This document shows, one piece after another, positions 15,644-24,542 of a DNA stretch of 64,000 nucleotides; the stretch's first letter is position 1; every line of letters starts with the position of its first letter. The notes below the pieces were generated by a model that searched no databases, was not told the DNA's origin, and saw only the letters and a program-made list of their open reading frames with translations. Location: positions 62,001-126,000 of the forward strand of contig NZ_JBHLXC010000024.1 in the NCBI RefSeq assembly GCF_042432495.1, written 5' to 3'. This DNA comes from Pseudochelatococcus lubricantis. GTDB lineage: Bacteria > Pseudomonadota > Alphaproteobacteria > Rhizobiales > Beijerinckiaceae. The position numbers were made by a program, and so were the translations under genes.

Positions 15644-16498
15644 TCAGCGCAGCGGAAAGCCAAGCGCACGGGCGAGTGCGAACAACCTGTCGCGCCCCTT
15701 GAGCGCCTGCGCCCGCCCGAGGCGTGACAGCACGTGCTGCGACCACGACGGATGCTCCTGTGCCTGCCCCTTCCAGAATGCATCGAGCACCCTGTCGTAG
15801 GTCTCGACCGCCTGCGGCTGACGCGAGGCGTCGTAGGTCTCGCGGTGCAGCACCGCCGCCTGCGGCAGCCTCGGTTTGACGGAGGCGGGCCGTTGCGGGT
15901 CCGGATAGCCGATGGCGAGGCCGAATACCGGGAAGACGTAAGGCGGCAGCTTGAGGCTTTCCGCCACCTCAAGCGGCCGGTTGCGGATCGCGCCGACGTA
16001 GACCGAGCCCAGCCCCAGCGATTCGAGCGCCACGACGGCATTCTGTGCCGCCAGCGTCGCGTCCACGACGCCGAGTACCAGGGATTCGAGGAATTCCGTG
16101 CCCTCGACCGTCACTTCATGAGCCTCACCGAGCGCGCGCACGCGCGACAGGTCCGCGAGCCAGACCAGAAACAGCGGCGCCTGGCGGATGAAATCCTGAT
16201 CGCCGGCGAGTGCTGCGAGTTCCGCCTTGTGCGCGGGGTTCTCGACCGCAACGACGCTCCAGACCTGCAGGTTGGAGGAGGTCGACGCCGACTGCGCGGC
16301 GGCGACGAGCGTCTCGATGACATTCTCCGGCAACGTGTCGGGCACGAAGGCGCGCACGGAACGGTGGTTCAGCAACTGGCCGATCACCGCGTTCGACAGG
16401 ATGTCGGCCGGACGCGCCTCGCCGTAACGTTCGGCGAGCAGCGACGCCACGCCGCTCCCGCCCTCATCCCCAACCGCTGCAGAAGAAACCCTCGTCAT
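15644..16498 (-). CDS. Nitroreductase-family NADPH-dependent flavin oxidoreductase
   Basis: The 284-residue protein fits the NfsA/nitroreductase fold: LLNHRSVRAFVPDTLPENVI (FMN-phosphate binding), AAAQSASTSSNLQVWSVVAV, then DATLAAQNAVVALESLGLGSVYVG and VFGLAIGYP. Such enzymes reduce FMN with NADPH. In this island it is the best candidate to supply FMNH2 to the SsuD and NtaA/SnaA-type monooxygenases, since no ssuE is present. The ATG at 16498 follows a GAGG site and gives the normal length. It is the first gene of a minus-strand unit continuing into the FAD protein and ssuD. The flavin-donor role is inferred. Confidence 0.8.
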   Translation of the reverse strand: MTRVSSAAVGDEGGSGVASLLAERYGEARPADILSNAVIGQLLNHRSVRAFVPDTLPENVIETLVAAAQSASTSSNLQVWSVVAVENPAHKAELAALAGDQDFIRQAPLFLVWLADLSRVRALGEAHEVTVEGTEFLESLVLGVVDATLAAQNAVVALESLGLGSVYVGAIRNRPLEVAESLKLPPYVFPVFGLAIGYPDPQRPASVKPRLPQAAVLHRETYDASRQPQAVETYDRVLDAFWKGQAQEHPSWSQHVLSRLGRAQALKGRDRLFALARALGFPLR

Positions 16499-16560
16499 GT
16501 CAAACCTCGCCAAATCCCGATGCATGCATTGCAAGCATGAAAGCGCTATCCGGCCAAGTC

Positions 16561-16594
16561 AATATATATTCTATATATTATATAGAAATATTAA
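16561..16594. promoter_or_regulatory. AT-only box and promoter of the nitroreductase-ssuD unit
   Basis: This A/T-only run contains TATATAGAAATAT. Read on the minus strand it leads straight into TTGACT, a good -35 element, about 60 bp before the ATG at 16498. It resembles the other boxes of the sulfur island. Confidence 0.5.
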
Positions 16595-16609
16595 CGGCCG
16601 CGATGATTC

Positions 16610-17944
16610 TCATGCTTCCACCGCTTCGCTCGCGGTTTCCCATCCGTTTGCCGGACGCGGCAGCCCGAGATGATCGCGCAGGGTCTCGCCGCGATATTCG
16701 GTACGGAAAATGCCCTTGCGTTGCAACAGGGGCACGACGTGATCGACGAAAACCTCCAGCCCCTCGGGCAGCACGTCCGGCATCAGGTTGAAACCGTCTG
16801 CGGCGCCGGAGAGGAACCACGCCTCGATGTCGTCGGCTATCGTCTCCGGCGTGCCCACCAGCAGCCGATGGCCGGTGCCCGTGCCGAGCCTGCGCAGCAA
16901 TTGCCGCACGGTCAGCTTCTCCCGCCGGGCGAGTTCGATGGTTGCGCCGGAGAAAGTGTGCCCGCCGTCCTTCGGCGGAGCGACGTCGTCCGGCAAAGGC
17001 GCATCGAAGGACAGGCGCGCCGGATCGATCTGCAGCAGGCCGGCGATGCGCGCGAGGCCGTATTCGACGGGAAACAGTTCCCAGAGTTCCTCCTCCCGCC
17101 GCCTCGCGTCTTCCTCCGTGGCGCCGATGAGCGTGCTGAGGCCCGGCAGGAACGCGATGGGGCCGGTGCGCCCCAGGCTCCGGGCCCGCGCCCGGACGTC
17201 GGCGGCGAAGGCGATTCCCTCCTCCTGCGTCCGGGCGACGGAGAAGATGGCTTCGGCGTGGCGCGCCGCGAGGTCGCGACCATCGCCGGAGCCACCCGCC
17301 TGCACCAGCACCGGGCGTCCCTGTCGCGAGCGCGGCACGTTGAGGGGCCCGCGTACCTTGAAATGCGCGCCTTCGTGGTCGATCGGATGCACGCGGCCGA
17401 TATCGACGAAGCGGCCGGTGGCCTTGTCGCCGACCAGCGCGCCGTCCTCCCAGCTATCCCATAGCTTGACGACCACATCCGCAAATTCGGCGGCGCGCTC
17501 GTATCGTTCGCGATGGGCGACGACGCCGTCGAGGCCGAAATTGCGCGCCGCCGCCGAATCGGCAGTCGTGACGATGTTCCAGCCCACGCGGCCGTTGCTG
17601 GCGAGATCGAGCGTCGCGAAACGGCGCGCGATGTTGTAGGGATCGTTGAAGGACGTGGAGGCCGTGCCGATGAGCCCGATGTGCCGGGTATGCGCAGCCA
17701 CCGTGGCGAGGATGATCGTCGGCTCCAGCGCCTGGTAGGGGCGATACTCCGGACGCTCCGCGAAGACGGGAGTGTCGGCGAGGAAGACCGCGTCGAACTT
17801 GCCCCGCTCCGCGATGCGTGCGTTACGGACATAATGATTGACGTCGACGAACGCCGACGGGTCGCTCGCGGGCGCCCGCCATGCGGAGGCATAGAAGCCT
17901 GAATTCAGGATGTTGATGTTCAGATGCAGTTCGCGACGGCCCAT
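16610..17944 (-). CDS. NtaA/SnaA/DszA-family FMN-dependent monooxygenase
   Basis: The 444-residue LLM flavoprotein begins MGRRELHLNINILNSGFYAS and has the family blocks ARIAERGKFDAVFLADT, LATVAAHTRHIGLIGTASTSF, LDLASNGRVGWNIVTTAD and GRPVLVQAGGSGDGRDLAARHAE. The C-terminal end, FNLMPDVLPEGLEVFVDHVV and RGETLRDHLGL, is diagnostic of the NtaA/SnaA/SoxA (DszA) branch. These enzymes use FMNH2 from a separate reductase to open C-N or C-S bonds (nitrilotriacetate, sulfones). In this setting a sulfone or sulfur-containing amine is the likely substrate. It lies 39 bp downstream of the sfnB-like gene on the same strand, so they form an operon. Confidence 0.88.
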   Translation of the reverse strand: MGRRELHLNINILNSGFYASAWRAPASDPSAFVDVNHYVRNARIAERGKFDAVFLADTPVFAERPEYRPYQALEPTIILATVAAHTRHIGLIGTASTSFNDPYNIARRFATLDLASNGRVGWNIVTTADSAAARNFGLDGVVAHRERYERAAEFADVVVKLWDSWEDGALVGDKATGRFVDIGRVHPIDHEGAHFKVRGPLNVPRSRQGRPVLVQAGGSGDGRDLAARHAEAIFSVARTQEEGIAFAADVRARARSLGRTGPIAFLPGLSTLIGATEEDARRREEELWELFPVEYGLARIAGLLQIDPARLSFDAPLPDDVAPPKDGGHTFSGATIELARREKLTVRQLLRRLGTGTGHRLLVGTPETIADDIEAWFLSGAADGFNLMPDVLPEGLEVFVDHVVPLLQRKGIFRTEYRGETLRDHLGLPRPANGWETASEAVEA

Positions 17945-17983
17945 GGTCGTCTGTCCTTTCGCCTCGTGACTCCGTGAGCGGGC

Positions 17984-19234
17984 TCACGCCGTCTTCTGCT
18001 CTTCCGTCGGGATGCCCACGCTCGGCCGCGTCCGGTCGATGACGCCGGTGACGGCGTACTGCCCCGCATTGCGGTCGTGATAGATGCGCGGGTTGTGCGA
18101 GGAAATGGTGCGCGCGTTGCGCCAGTGGCGGTCGAGGCCATGGGTGCGCTTGGCGGCGGATGCACCGAGCGCGTCGAAGAGAACCGTCGTCGCATTGAGC
18201 ACGAGATCGCTCACGACCGAGACCGACTGGTTGACCTCCAGTTCGGAAAGGTCATAGGCCAGCGCGCGCGCTTCCTCGCCAAGTTCCGTGTCGAACTGGG
18301 CGTCGTGGGCGCGCTGCAGCGCTTCCGCCACCTTGAGCGCGATGGCGGCGGCGGCGTAGGCGGCGTTGCGCACCTTTCCCACGACCTGCAGGATCTGCGG
18401 ATCGCCGGCGGCGGAAAAGCCGTTGCCGCGCGCATAGACGCGCTGGCGCCCGGAGACATGACGGGCAACGTCGACGGAAGCGGCGCGTGCGATGCCGGCG
18501 AGCGTTGCAAGATGCACCAGCTGGTAGAAGCCGGTTGCATACGGGAAACGATCCACGCCCGGCTTGACGGAACCTGCATCGAGGGCGACGTTGTCGAAGC
18601 GTGTCGTGCCGCTGGCGGTCAGCGACTGGCCGAAACCGTCCCAGTCATCAAGAATGGTGACCCCTTTCGCGGTCGTCGGCACCAGCACCAGACGGACCTC
18701 GCCCTCCTCGTCGGTAGCGGCCGCCCCCACCCAGTCCGCATACAGCGAACCCGTAGTGTAATACTTCTCGCCGTCGATGATCCACCCGTCCCCTTCGCGC
18801 CGCAGCGTCGTGGACTGCGTGCCAAGGGCCGTCGCACCGATCTCGGAATGGCCGCTGCCAACCGTCTGCCCCGCCGCGACACGCTCCAGCCACCGCGAGC
18901 GCCAGGCTTCGTCGCCGCTGCTGAAGACGTCCTCGATGAAACCGAAGTGCGCGCGCACCGAATTGGTGACGTTGGGATCGGCTTCGGAAAGCTCGATCAG
19001 CAAGGCGAAGAGTTCCGGCAGGCTAGCCCCCTGCCCGCCGAGTTCCGGCGGCAGGCGCAGCTTGGTGAAGCCCGCCGCGCGCAGCCACGACAGCTCCTCC
19101 TCCGGCAACCGGTGCTCAAGGTCGCGCGCGACCGCATTCTCGCGGATGCGCGCGAAAATGGGTCTGAACGGCGCCGCCAGTTCATCGTAGCGCGCGCTCG
19201 GCCCCGCACCCCAGCCCTGCTGAAAATTGGTCAT
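17984..19234 (-). CDS. sfnB: SfnB-family sulfur-acquisition oxidoreductase
   Basis: The 416-residue protein has an acyl-CoA dehydrogenase fold of the SfnB/DszC type: LRLPPELGGQGASLPELFAL, then GSGHSEIGATALGTQSTTL in the flavin loop, DGWIIDGEKYYTTGSLYADW, and TRFDNVALDA. The C-terminal RHWRNARTISSHNPRIYH is typical of this flavin-dependent monooxygenase branch rather than of true acyl-CoA dehydrogenases. Members oxidise dimethylsulfone-like or thiophene-type sulfur compounds. I chose the ATG at 19234 (the first Met with a ribosome site). It leads a minus-strand operon with the NtaA-like gene and is divergent from the ABC importer operon. A second paralogue lies at 27942. Confidence 0.85.
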   Translation of the reverse strand: MTNFQQGWGAGPSARYDELAAPFRPIFARIRENAVARDLEHRLPEEELSWLRAAGFTKLRLPPELGGQGASLPELFALLIELSEADPNVTNSVRAHFGFIEDVFSSGDEAWRSRWLERVAAGQTVGSGHSEIGATALGTQSTTLRREGDGWIIDGEKYYTTGSLYADWVGAAATDEEGEVRLVLVPTTAKGVTILDDWDGFGQSLTASGTTRFDNVALDAGSVKPGVDRFPYATGFYQLVHLATLAGIARAASVDVARHVSGRQRVYARGNGFSAAGDPQILQVVGKVRNAAYAAAAIALKVAEALQRAHDAQFDTELGEEARALAYDLSELEVNQSVSVVSDLVLNATTVLFDALGASAAKRTHGLDRHWRNARTISSHNPRIYHDRNAGQYAVTGVIDRTRPSVGIPTEEQKTA

Positions 19235-19728
19235 GGAAGTCCTTCCGGGATTCTCAAGAATATTCGGGACGCCCGATAGCAGCCGGATATCCGGACCGCC
19301 GTTGCTGCCGGCGGTCATCCGGCGCGGCAGCACCGATGGACAGGGCGGGAGGAACGGGCGGCCTGAGACATAGTCCGCCCCACGTAGATCCGGGCCCTGC
19401 CATTCCCAATGGGGTAGCGAACGGGATTTTATATGTCAATAAAAATTATGGAATTTATATTTTTTTGGTATTATGGTACTCACACCTAGTTAGCGCGACA
19501 GCGTGCCGCCGCTCGTTGTCTGCGCTTAAAATGAGTTTTCTGACAATCGGTTACGTGACATCAACGCTCCGGCGCCAGTGATACGAAACATCTAAAAGTC
19601 TTCTTGACTTATAGATTTTATGTAATGAATATCGTGCCGCGTCGCTGCGGAAACGCCGGGTAGCCGCCTCGGCCATTTGCCCTTGCGTCGACGGCGAGAA
19701 ATGCCCCTGAACGAATGACGGAGACATC
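19235..19728. promoter_or_regulatory. Divergent promoter region between sfnB and the sulfur ABC importer
   Basis: This 494-bp gap has no gene. A minus-strand TTGACA lies at 19434-19439 and suits a sfnB promoter, next to an A/T-only run (19429-19478). On the plus strand TTGACT at 19604-19609 with a 17-bp spacer and GAATAT fits a promoter for the importer operon. TATAGATTTTATG between them resembles the AT boxes of the other sulfur genes. Confidence 0.5.
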
Positions 19729-20730
19729 ATGAGCGATGTGACAGCGTTGCATCCCGGCGATACCGACCTATCGGTGGCGACGGGTCGGACGGAGGCGTTG
19801 ACAGGCATCGCCGCCGGTCTGGCGTGGCTGCTTGCGGCGGTCGCGGCCGCTGCGTTCGACGATCTTGGCGACTGGCTGGAGACACAGAACTACGCGATCG
19901 GCGTCGGCGTGTTCGGGCTGTCGTTCATTGTTCTCGGGCTGACGGGCCGGTGGTTTCCGCGCGGTGCCGCGTGGGTCACACGGGCCGGCCCGTGGCTGAT
20001 CGCACTGGGTCTCGTGCTGACGCTGTGGCAGCTTGCCGCCGCCAAGCTCGGCTGGCTGCCGCAGCCCTTCTTCCCGCCGCCGCAGGGCATTCTGGAGGTT
20101 TATACCTTCGAATACGAGGAGCTGGCATCGCACTTCCTCGCCTCGTTCCGGCTGCTCGCGGTGGGCTTCGTGATCGGCACCATCGCAGGCTTTCTCGTCG
20201 GCGTGTCCATCGGCTGGTCCCACAAGGCGGGTTACTGGGTTCATCCGGTGTTGCGTTTCATCGGGCCGCTGCCGGCGACGTCTCTGCTGCCGATCGTGTT
20301 CTTCGCCTTTCCGTCGAGCTGGAGCGCCAGCATCTTCCTGATCGCGCTCGCGGCCGGCTTTCCGGTGGCGGTACTCACGTGGTCGGGCGTCGCGAACGTC
20401 AACACCGCCTATTACGACGTGGCACGCACGCTGGGCGTGAAGCCGCTCGGCCTCATCTTCAAGGTCGCGATCCCGGCGGCGCTGCCGAATGTGTTCATCG
20501 GCCTGTTCATGGCGCTCGGCGCCGCGTTTTCCGCGCTGATGGTCGCCGAACTTGTCGGCGTCAAGGCCGGGATCGGTTTCTACATCCAGTGGTCGCAGGG
20601 GTGGGCGTCATATGCCAACGTCTACGCGGCGCTGATCCTGTTGGCGCTGCTCTGCTCCGGCTCGATCACGCTGCTGTTCCGCATCCGCGACCGTCTTCTT
20701 TCCTGGCAGAAGGGTCTTGTGAAATGGTAG
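19729..20730 (+). CDS. ABC importer permease, SsuC-like with an extended N-terminus
   Basis: The 333-residue inner-membrane protein ends in a standard SsuC/TauC permease: FFPPPQGILEVY, IGWSHKAGYWVHPVLRFIGP, and the EAA-type loop YYDVARTLGVKPLGLIFKVAIPAALPNVFIGLFMALG. SsuC of E. coli has 263 residues; here the extra 70 or so N-terminal residues add two further predicted membrane segments (about 24-44 and 55-73), followed by a third segment at about 86-103. Its last 7 bases overlap the ATPase gene. It should import a sulfonate, sulfone or other organosulfur compound. A paralogous permease occurs in the same operon at 22692, so the transporter may use a heterodimer. Confidence 0.88.
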   Translation: MSDVTALHPGDTDLSVATGRTEALTGIAAGLAWLLAAVAAAAFDDLGDWLETQNYAIGVGVFGLSFIVLGLTGRWFPRGAAWVTRAGPWLIALGLVLTLWQLAAAKLGWLPQPFFPPPQGILEVYTFEYEELASHFLASFRLLAVGFVIGTIAGFLVGVSIGWSHKAGYWVHPVLRFIGPLPATSLLPIVFFAFPSSWSASIFLIALAAGFPVAVLTWSGVANVNTAYYDVARTLGVKPLGLIFKVAIPAALPNVFIGLFMALGAAFSALMVAELVGVKAGIGFYIQWSQGWASYANVYAALILLALLCSGSITLLFRIRDRLLSWQKGLVKW

Positions 20731-21521
20731 CGGTTGAATTGCGGCCCGAGCAACCGGCCGCCTCGGCGGGCGCGTCTCTCGATATCGAAAACGTCAGCCA
20801 TGCCTTCGATCTCGACGGGTCGGTGCTGCGGGTGCTGGATTCCGTGAGCCTGAACGTGGAGCCCGGCGAATTCGTCGCCCTGCTTGGGCCGTCGGGCTGC
20901 GGCAAGTCGACCCTGCTGCGCCTCATTGCCGGATTGGAGCCGCCACGCGCCGGGCAGCTGCGGGAAAACGGCCAGCCGATCACCGGGCCGCATCCGTCCC
21001 GCGTCGTGGTGTTCCAGGATCCGACGCTGTTTCCGTGGCGCACCGTGTGGAACAATGTCGCGCTCGGCCCGGAGGCGCAGGGCTCCCTGAAGCAGCAGCG
21101 GGAGCGCGTCGATGCGACGATCGATCTCGTCGGTCTGTCGCAGTTCGCCAAAGCCTATCCGCACCAGCTTTCCGGCGGCATGGCGCAGAGGGTGGCGCTC
21201 GCGCGCGCGCTGGTCAACGACCCCGAGATCCTCATCCTCGACGAGCCCCTCGGCAAGCTCGACTCGCTGACACGTCTCACCATGCAGTCGGAAATCGTGT
21301 CGCTTTGGCGCTCCAAGGGTTTCACCTCGATCCTCGTCACGCACGACGTGGAGGAAGCGCTGTTCCTCGCCACCCGCGTGGTGATTTTCAGCGAGCGCCC
21401 GGCCCGCATCAAGGCCGATTTCAGGGTCGACCTGCCCTATCCGCGCCATCGCGGCGACCCTCGCCTCGCCGAACTGCGCCGCGAGAGCCTCGCGCTGCTG
21501 GGGCTTGCCGCGAGCTGGTGA
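20724..21521 (+). CDS. ABC importer ATPase, SsuB-like
   Basis: The 265-residue protein has Walker A GPSGCGKST (residues about 59-67), Q-loop VVVFQDPTLFPWRTVWNNVA, signature LSGGMAQRVALARALV and Walker B ILILDEPLGKLDSLTR, all as in SsuB/TauB nitrate-sulfonate-taurine importers. The longer open frame upstream is out of frame noise over the permease. I chose the ATG at 20724, which overlaps the permease stop, a usual sign of coupled translation. It powers uptake by the two neighbouring permeases. Confidence 0.92.
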   Translation: MVAVELRPEQPAASAGASLDIENVSHAFDLDGSVLRVLDSVSLNVEPGEFVALLGPSGCGKSTLLRLIAGLEPPRAGQLRENGQPITGPHPSRVVVFQDPTLFPWRTVWNNVALGPEAQGSLKQQRERVDATIDLVGLSQFAKAYPHQLSGGMAQRVALARALVNDPEILILDEPLGKLDSLTRLTMQSEIVSLWRSKGFTSILVTHDVEEALFLATRVVIFSERPARIKADFRVDLPYPRHRGDPRLAELRRESLALLGLAASW

Positions 21522-21580
21522 GACTTCCGCCGGATTTAAGGTGAACGAACAAACGTATCCATCGACAGGAGATTGCCAAA

Positions 21581-22603
21581 ATGTCCGCTTCCTCAAGCAA
21601 GTCGCCGTTGCTGTCGCGCCGCGCCGTTCTCGGCGCGACGGCACTGGCCGCGGGTGCCCCGTTCGTGGGCGGCCTGCTGCCCGTCCCGTCCTTCGCCCAG
21701 TCGTCGGAGCCGATCAGGCTCGGCTGGACCGGCACCGGCATCTGCCTCATCTCGATCCCGGTGGCCCGTGACAAGGGCTTCTTCACGAAGCATGGCGCGA
21801 ACGTCGAGTTCGTCAACTTCGGTTCGAACTTCGCATCCGGCATCGAGGCCGTGTCGTCCGGCAAGCTCGATGTCTTCGTCAACTTCATCCTCCAGTACAT
21901 CAAGCCGCTGGAACAGGGCGTCAACGTGCAGTTCACCGGCTCGGTGCACGGCGGCTGCATTCGCCTGCTGGCGCGCTCTGGCTCGGAGGAGACCGACTAC
22001 GCCTCCCTGAAGGGCAGGGCAATCGGTGTGCGCTCCATCGACAGCCCCGGCAAGCAGTTCCTGTCAGTGCAGCTCTACAAGGCCGGCATCGACCCGCAGA
22101 CGGAAGTCGAGTGGAAGGTCTATCCCGTCGACCTGCTCGGCGAGGCCATCAAGAAGGGCGAGATTCAGGCGGCCATCGACGCCGATCCGGGCATCTATTT
22201 GGTGCTCAAGAACAGCAACGGCACCCTGAAAGAAATCGGCGGCCTGCACACCGGCCAATATGCGAACCTCGCCTGCTGCGCCATCGGCATCAGCAAGGAG
22301 TTCGTCGAGGCACGGCGCGGCGATGCGGCGGCGGTGACGCGCGCGCTGCTGGAGGCCGCGCAGTGGACGCACGAAAACCCCGACGAGGCGGCCGACCTGT
22401 TCACGAATTACTCGCCCGTCGACCGCAATACGCTCGCGGAGATCATCCGCAGCCACAATCACTCCGTCAACCTGCCGGTGGGAGACACATTCCGCGCGCA
22501 GCTAGAAACCTACGCGACCGAACTCAAGACGGTCGGCATCGTCCGTCGCCGCACGGACCCGCAGGCGTTCGTGCGGCGCATCACGGCCGACGTGCTGAGC
22601 TGA
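21581..22603 (+). CDS. Periplasmic substrate-binding protein of the sulfur ABC importer
   Basis: The 340-residue protein has a twin-arginine signal, LSRRAVLGATALAAGAPF, so it is exported folded through Tat, then a SsuA/TauA-like (NMT1/THI5-type) fold: PIRLGWTGTGICLISIPVARDKGFF, GKLDVFVNFILQYIKPLEQG, GVRSIDSPGKQFL. SsuA itself normally uses a Sec signal. Its ligand is unknown; context points to sulfonates or sulfones. It lies 59 bp after the ATPase gene and 88 bp before the second permease. Confidence 0.9.
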   Translation: MSASSSKSPLLSRRAVLGATALAAGAPFVGGLLPVPSFAQSSEPIRLGWTGTGICLISIPVARDKGFFTKHGANVEFVNFGSNFASGIEAVSSGKLDVFVNFILQYIKPLEQGVNVQFTGSVHGGCIRLLARSGSEETDYASLKGRAIGVRSIDSPGKQFLSVQLYKAGIDPQTEVEWKVYPVDLLGEAIKKGEIQAAIDADPGIYLVLKNSNGTLKEIGGLHTGQYANLACCAIGISKEFVEARRGDAAAVTRALLEAAQWTHENPDEAADLFTNYSPVDRNTLAEIIRSHNHSVNLPVGDTFRAQLETYATELKTVGIVRRRTDPQAFVRRITADVLS

Positions 22604-22691
22604 CGGAATCGGGCCTGGTTCCGGCGGCCTGCCGCCGCCGGGACGTTTGAAACGGCGCGGTCGCCCGCGCCACGGTACTACAGGTGAGAAC

Positions 22692-23711
22692 GTGAGCGAT
22701 CATACGGCACTTTCAGGAACGCCGATCGGTTCCCTCGACATTTCGGGGCACGGCGACGACACCGCGCTGCGCCCGCCGCGCACTCTGCTCGTCGCCGCCG
22801 GCGCATGGGCGGCCGCGGGCGTCGTGACGCTCTTCTGGCCGAACATTCAGGAATTCGCACGCACGTCCGACCTCGCGGTCGCGCAGTGGATCGTGGCGCT
22901 GCTGCTGGTTGTGGGCTATGCGTTGCATGCGCGGCTTGGCAAGGTCGGGCGCTGGTTCGGCACCAACGCCGCGCGCCTGGCCGGGCTCGCCGTCCTGCTG
23001 TCGATCTGGCAGATCGCCTCGGCGAAGATCGGCCTCTGGCCGCAGCCCTACATTCCGCCGCCGCAGGGGGTGATAGACGCTTACGTCACAGACTGGAAAC
23101 GTCTGGCAGACAGCGTGGCCGCCTCCCTCGTGCTGCTGTCCACGGGCATTGCCGCCGGTGCCGCAGCCGGATTCGTGACAGGGCTCGCGACGGGCTGGAC
23201 GCGGAAGGTGGGCTACTGGACGAATCCTGTCCTGCGCCTCATCGGCCCCATTCCGGCCACCTCCCTCATTCCGATTGCCCTGTTCCTGTTTCCGACAAGC
23301 TTTAGCGCCAGCGTCTTTCTCGTTGCGCTGGCAACGTGGTTCCCGGTCTCGGTGCTCACCTGGTCGGGCGTCGCCAGTGTCGACAGCAGCTACTACGACG
23401 TCGCACGCACGCTCGGCGCCCGGCAGCGCTTCCTGCTGCTGAAGATCGCCATTCCGGGCTCGCTGCCGCATGTCTTCGTCGGCCTGTTCATGGGGCTCGG
23501 CAGCGCGATCTCGGTGCTTGTCGCGGCGGAGATGGTCGGCGTCAAGTCGGGCCTCGGCTACTATCTGGACTGGGCGCAAGGCTGGGCGGCCTACGGTCAT
23601 CTGTTCGGCGGTCTGCTGGTGATGGCCGTATTGTTCTCCTCCCTCACGACGTTGCTGTTCCGCTTCCGGGACAGGTTGCTGATCTGGCAGAAAGGCGAAG
23701 TTCAATGGTGA
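22692..23711 (+). CDS. Second ABC importer permease with an extended N-terminus
   Basis: This 339-residue permease is a clear paralogue of the one at 19729. The shared blocks include PQPYIPPPQGVIDAYV, NPVLRLIGPIPATSLIPIALF, YYDVARTLGARQRFLLLKIAIPGSLPHVFVGLFMGLG and the end RDRLLIWQKGEVQW. The GTG at 22692 aligns with the start of the first permease (MSDVTAL versus VSDHTAL) and has GGTGAG upstream, so I prefer it to the ATG at 22647. It also has extra N-terminal membrane segments. The gene overlaps the copC gene by 7 bases. Confidence 0.85.
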   Translation: MSDHTALSGTPIGSLDISGHGDDTALRPPRTLLVAAGAWAAAGVVTLFWPNIQEFARTSDLAVAQWIVALLLVVGYALHARLGKVGRWFGTNAARLAGLAVLLSIWQIASAKIGLWPQPYIPPPQGVIDAYVTDWKRLADSVAASLVLLSTGIAAGAAAGFVTGLATGWTRKVGYWTNPVLRLIGPIPATSLIPIALFLFPTSFSASVFLVALATWFPVSVLTWSGVASVDSSYYDVARTLGARQRFLLLKIAIPGSLPHVFVGLFMGLGSAISVLVAAEMVGVKSGLGYYLDWAQGWAAYGHLFGGLLVMAVLFSSLTTLLFRFRDRLLIWQKGEVQW

Positions 23712-24127
23712 ATTCTTTCGGAAACCGGCTCCCGTCCCGCATCGGGGCCGCCGCGCACCTTGCCGCCGGGTTCCGCGCCGTCGCGCTGTCCAGCGCGCTG
23801 TTCGCGGCCGTCGTCGGCACGGCGTTCGCGCATGCGCATCTCGAAGCCTCCTCTCCAGCGGTGGACTCCGCCGTGCGTATCTCGCCGAAGGAAGTGACCG
23901 TCACCCTCACCGAAAAGCTAGAGGCCGGCCTTTCTCGCATCGAGGTGCGGGACGCTTCGGGCAAGCAGGTGGATCGCGGCGACACGCGCGTCTCGAAGGA
24001 CGACCCGCGCACGATTTCCGTGAGCGTCGGAGACCTCGCGCCGGGCATCTATTCGGTGAAATGGTCCGTGACGTCAGTCGACACGCACGGCACGGACGGA
24101 TCGTTCCGCTTCACCATCAAGCCCTGA
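23705..24127 (+). CDS. copC: CopC-type periplasmic copper-binding protein, first copy
   Basis: The 140-residue protein has a signal peptide (VALSSALFAAVVGTAFAHAH) and then the CopC/YobA domain, beginning HAHLEASSPAVDSAV, with SPKEVTVTLTEKLEAGLSRIEV and a C-terminal GIYSVKWSVTSVDTHGTDGSF. The mature N-terminal His (HAH after cleavage) and the DTHG motif near the end are the usual copper ligands. CopC carries copper in the periplasm to a CopD membrane importer. Its start overlaps the permease gene by 7 bases, so it is translated as part of the sulfur importer operon, which is unusual. Confidence 0.9.
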   Translation: MVNSFGNRLPSRIGAAAHLAAGFRAVALSSALFAAVVGTAFAHAHLEASSPAVDSAVRISPKEVTVTLTEKLEAGLSRIEVRDASGKQVDRGDTRVSKDDPRTISVSVGDLAPGIYSVKWSVTSVDTHGTDGSFRFTIKP

Positions 24128-24137
24128 GATCGTTACC

Positions 24138-24542
24138 ATGACGATATTCACACGGACTCCCTCCTCCCGGATCGCGCGCTGGGTCGGTCCGATGACGTTC
24201 AGCCTCGCCTCGGCGCTGACCTTCTCCCCGCCGGCCCTCGCCCATGTCCGCACCGTCGCCACCGCGCCCGTCGCCAACGAAGCCGTGGCGCCGGCGCCCG
24301 GCGAGGTCGTGCTGACCTTTTCGGACAAGGTGCAGCCCGATCTGTCACGCATCACCGTGACCGACAGTACCGGCGCGGCGGTCGACGCCAACGACACGGC
24401 AACCTTCGGCGGCGATGCGACGAAGCTCGGCGTCAACCTCGGGCCGCTCGCCCCCGGCACCTATACGGTGTCCTGGTCGGTTATCTGCATCTACAACCAT
24501 AAAGTGAGCGGCAGCTACACTTTCCAGGTCAAGCGCCAATAA
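24138..24542 (+). CDS. CopC-type protein, second copy
   Basis: This 134-residue paralogue has a signal peptide (MTFSLASALTFSPPALAHV) and a CopC domain: HVRTVATAPVANEAVAPAPGE, LTFSDKVQPDLSRITVTDS, and TYTVSWSVICIYNHKVSGSY at the end. Compared with the first copy the final motif is NHKVSGSY instead of DTHGTDGSF, so the second copper ligand set differs. It follows the first copC by 10 bp, and its stop overlaps the copD start (TAATG). Two unequal CopC proteins may serve two oxidation states or a relay; that is inference. Confidence 0.85.
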   Translation: MTIFTRTPSSRIARWVGPMTFSLASALTFSPPALAHVRTVATAPVANEAVAPAPGEVVLTFSDKVQPDLSRITVTDSTGAAVDANDTATFGGDATKLGVNLGPLAPGTYTVSWSVICIYNHKVSGSYTFQVKRQ

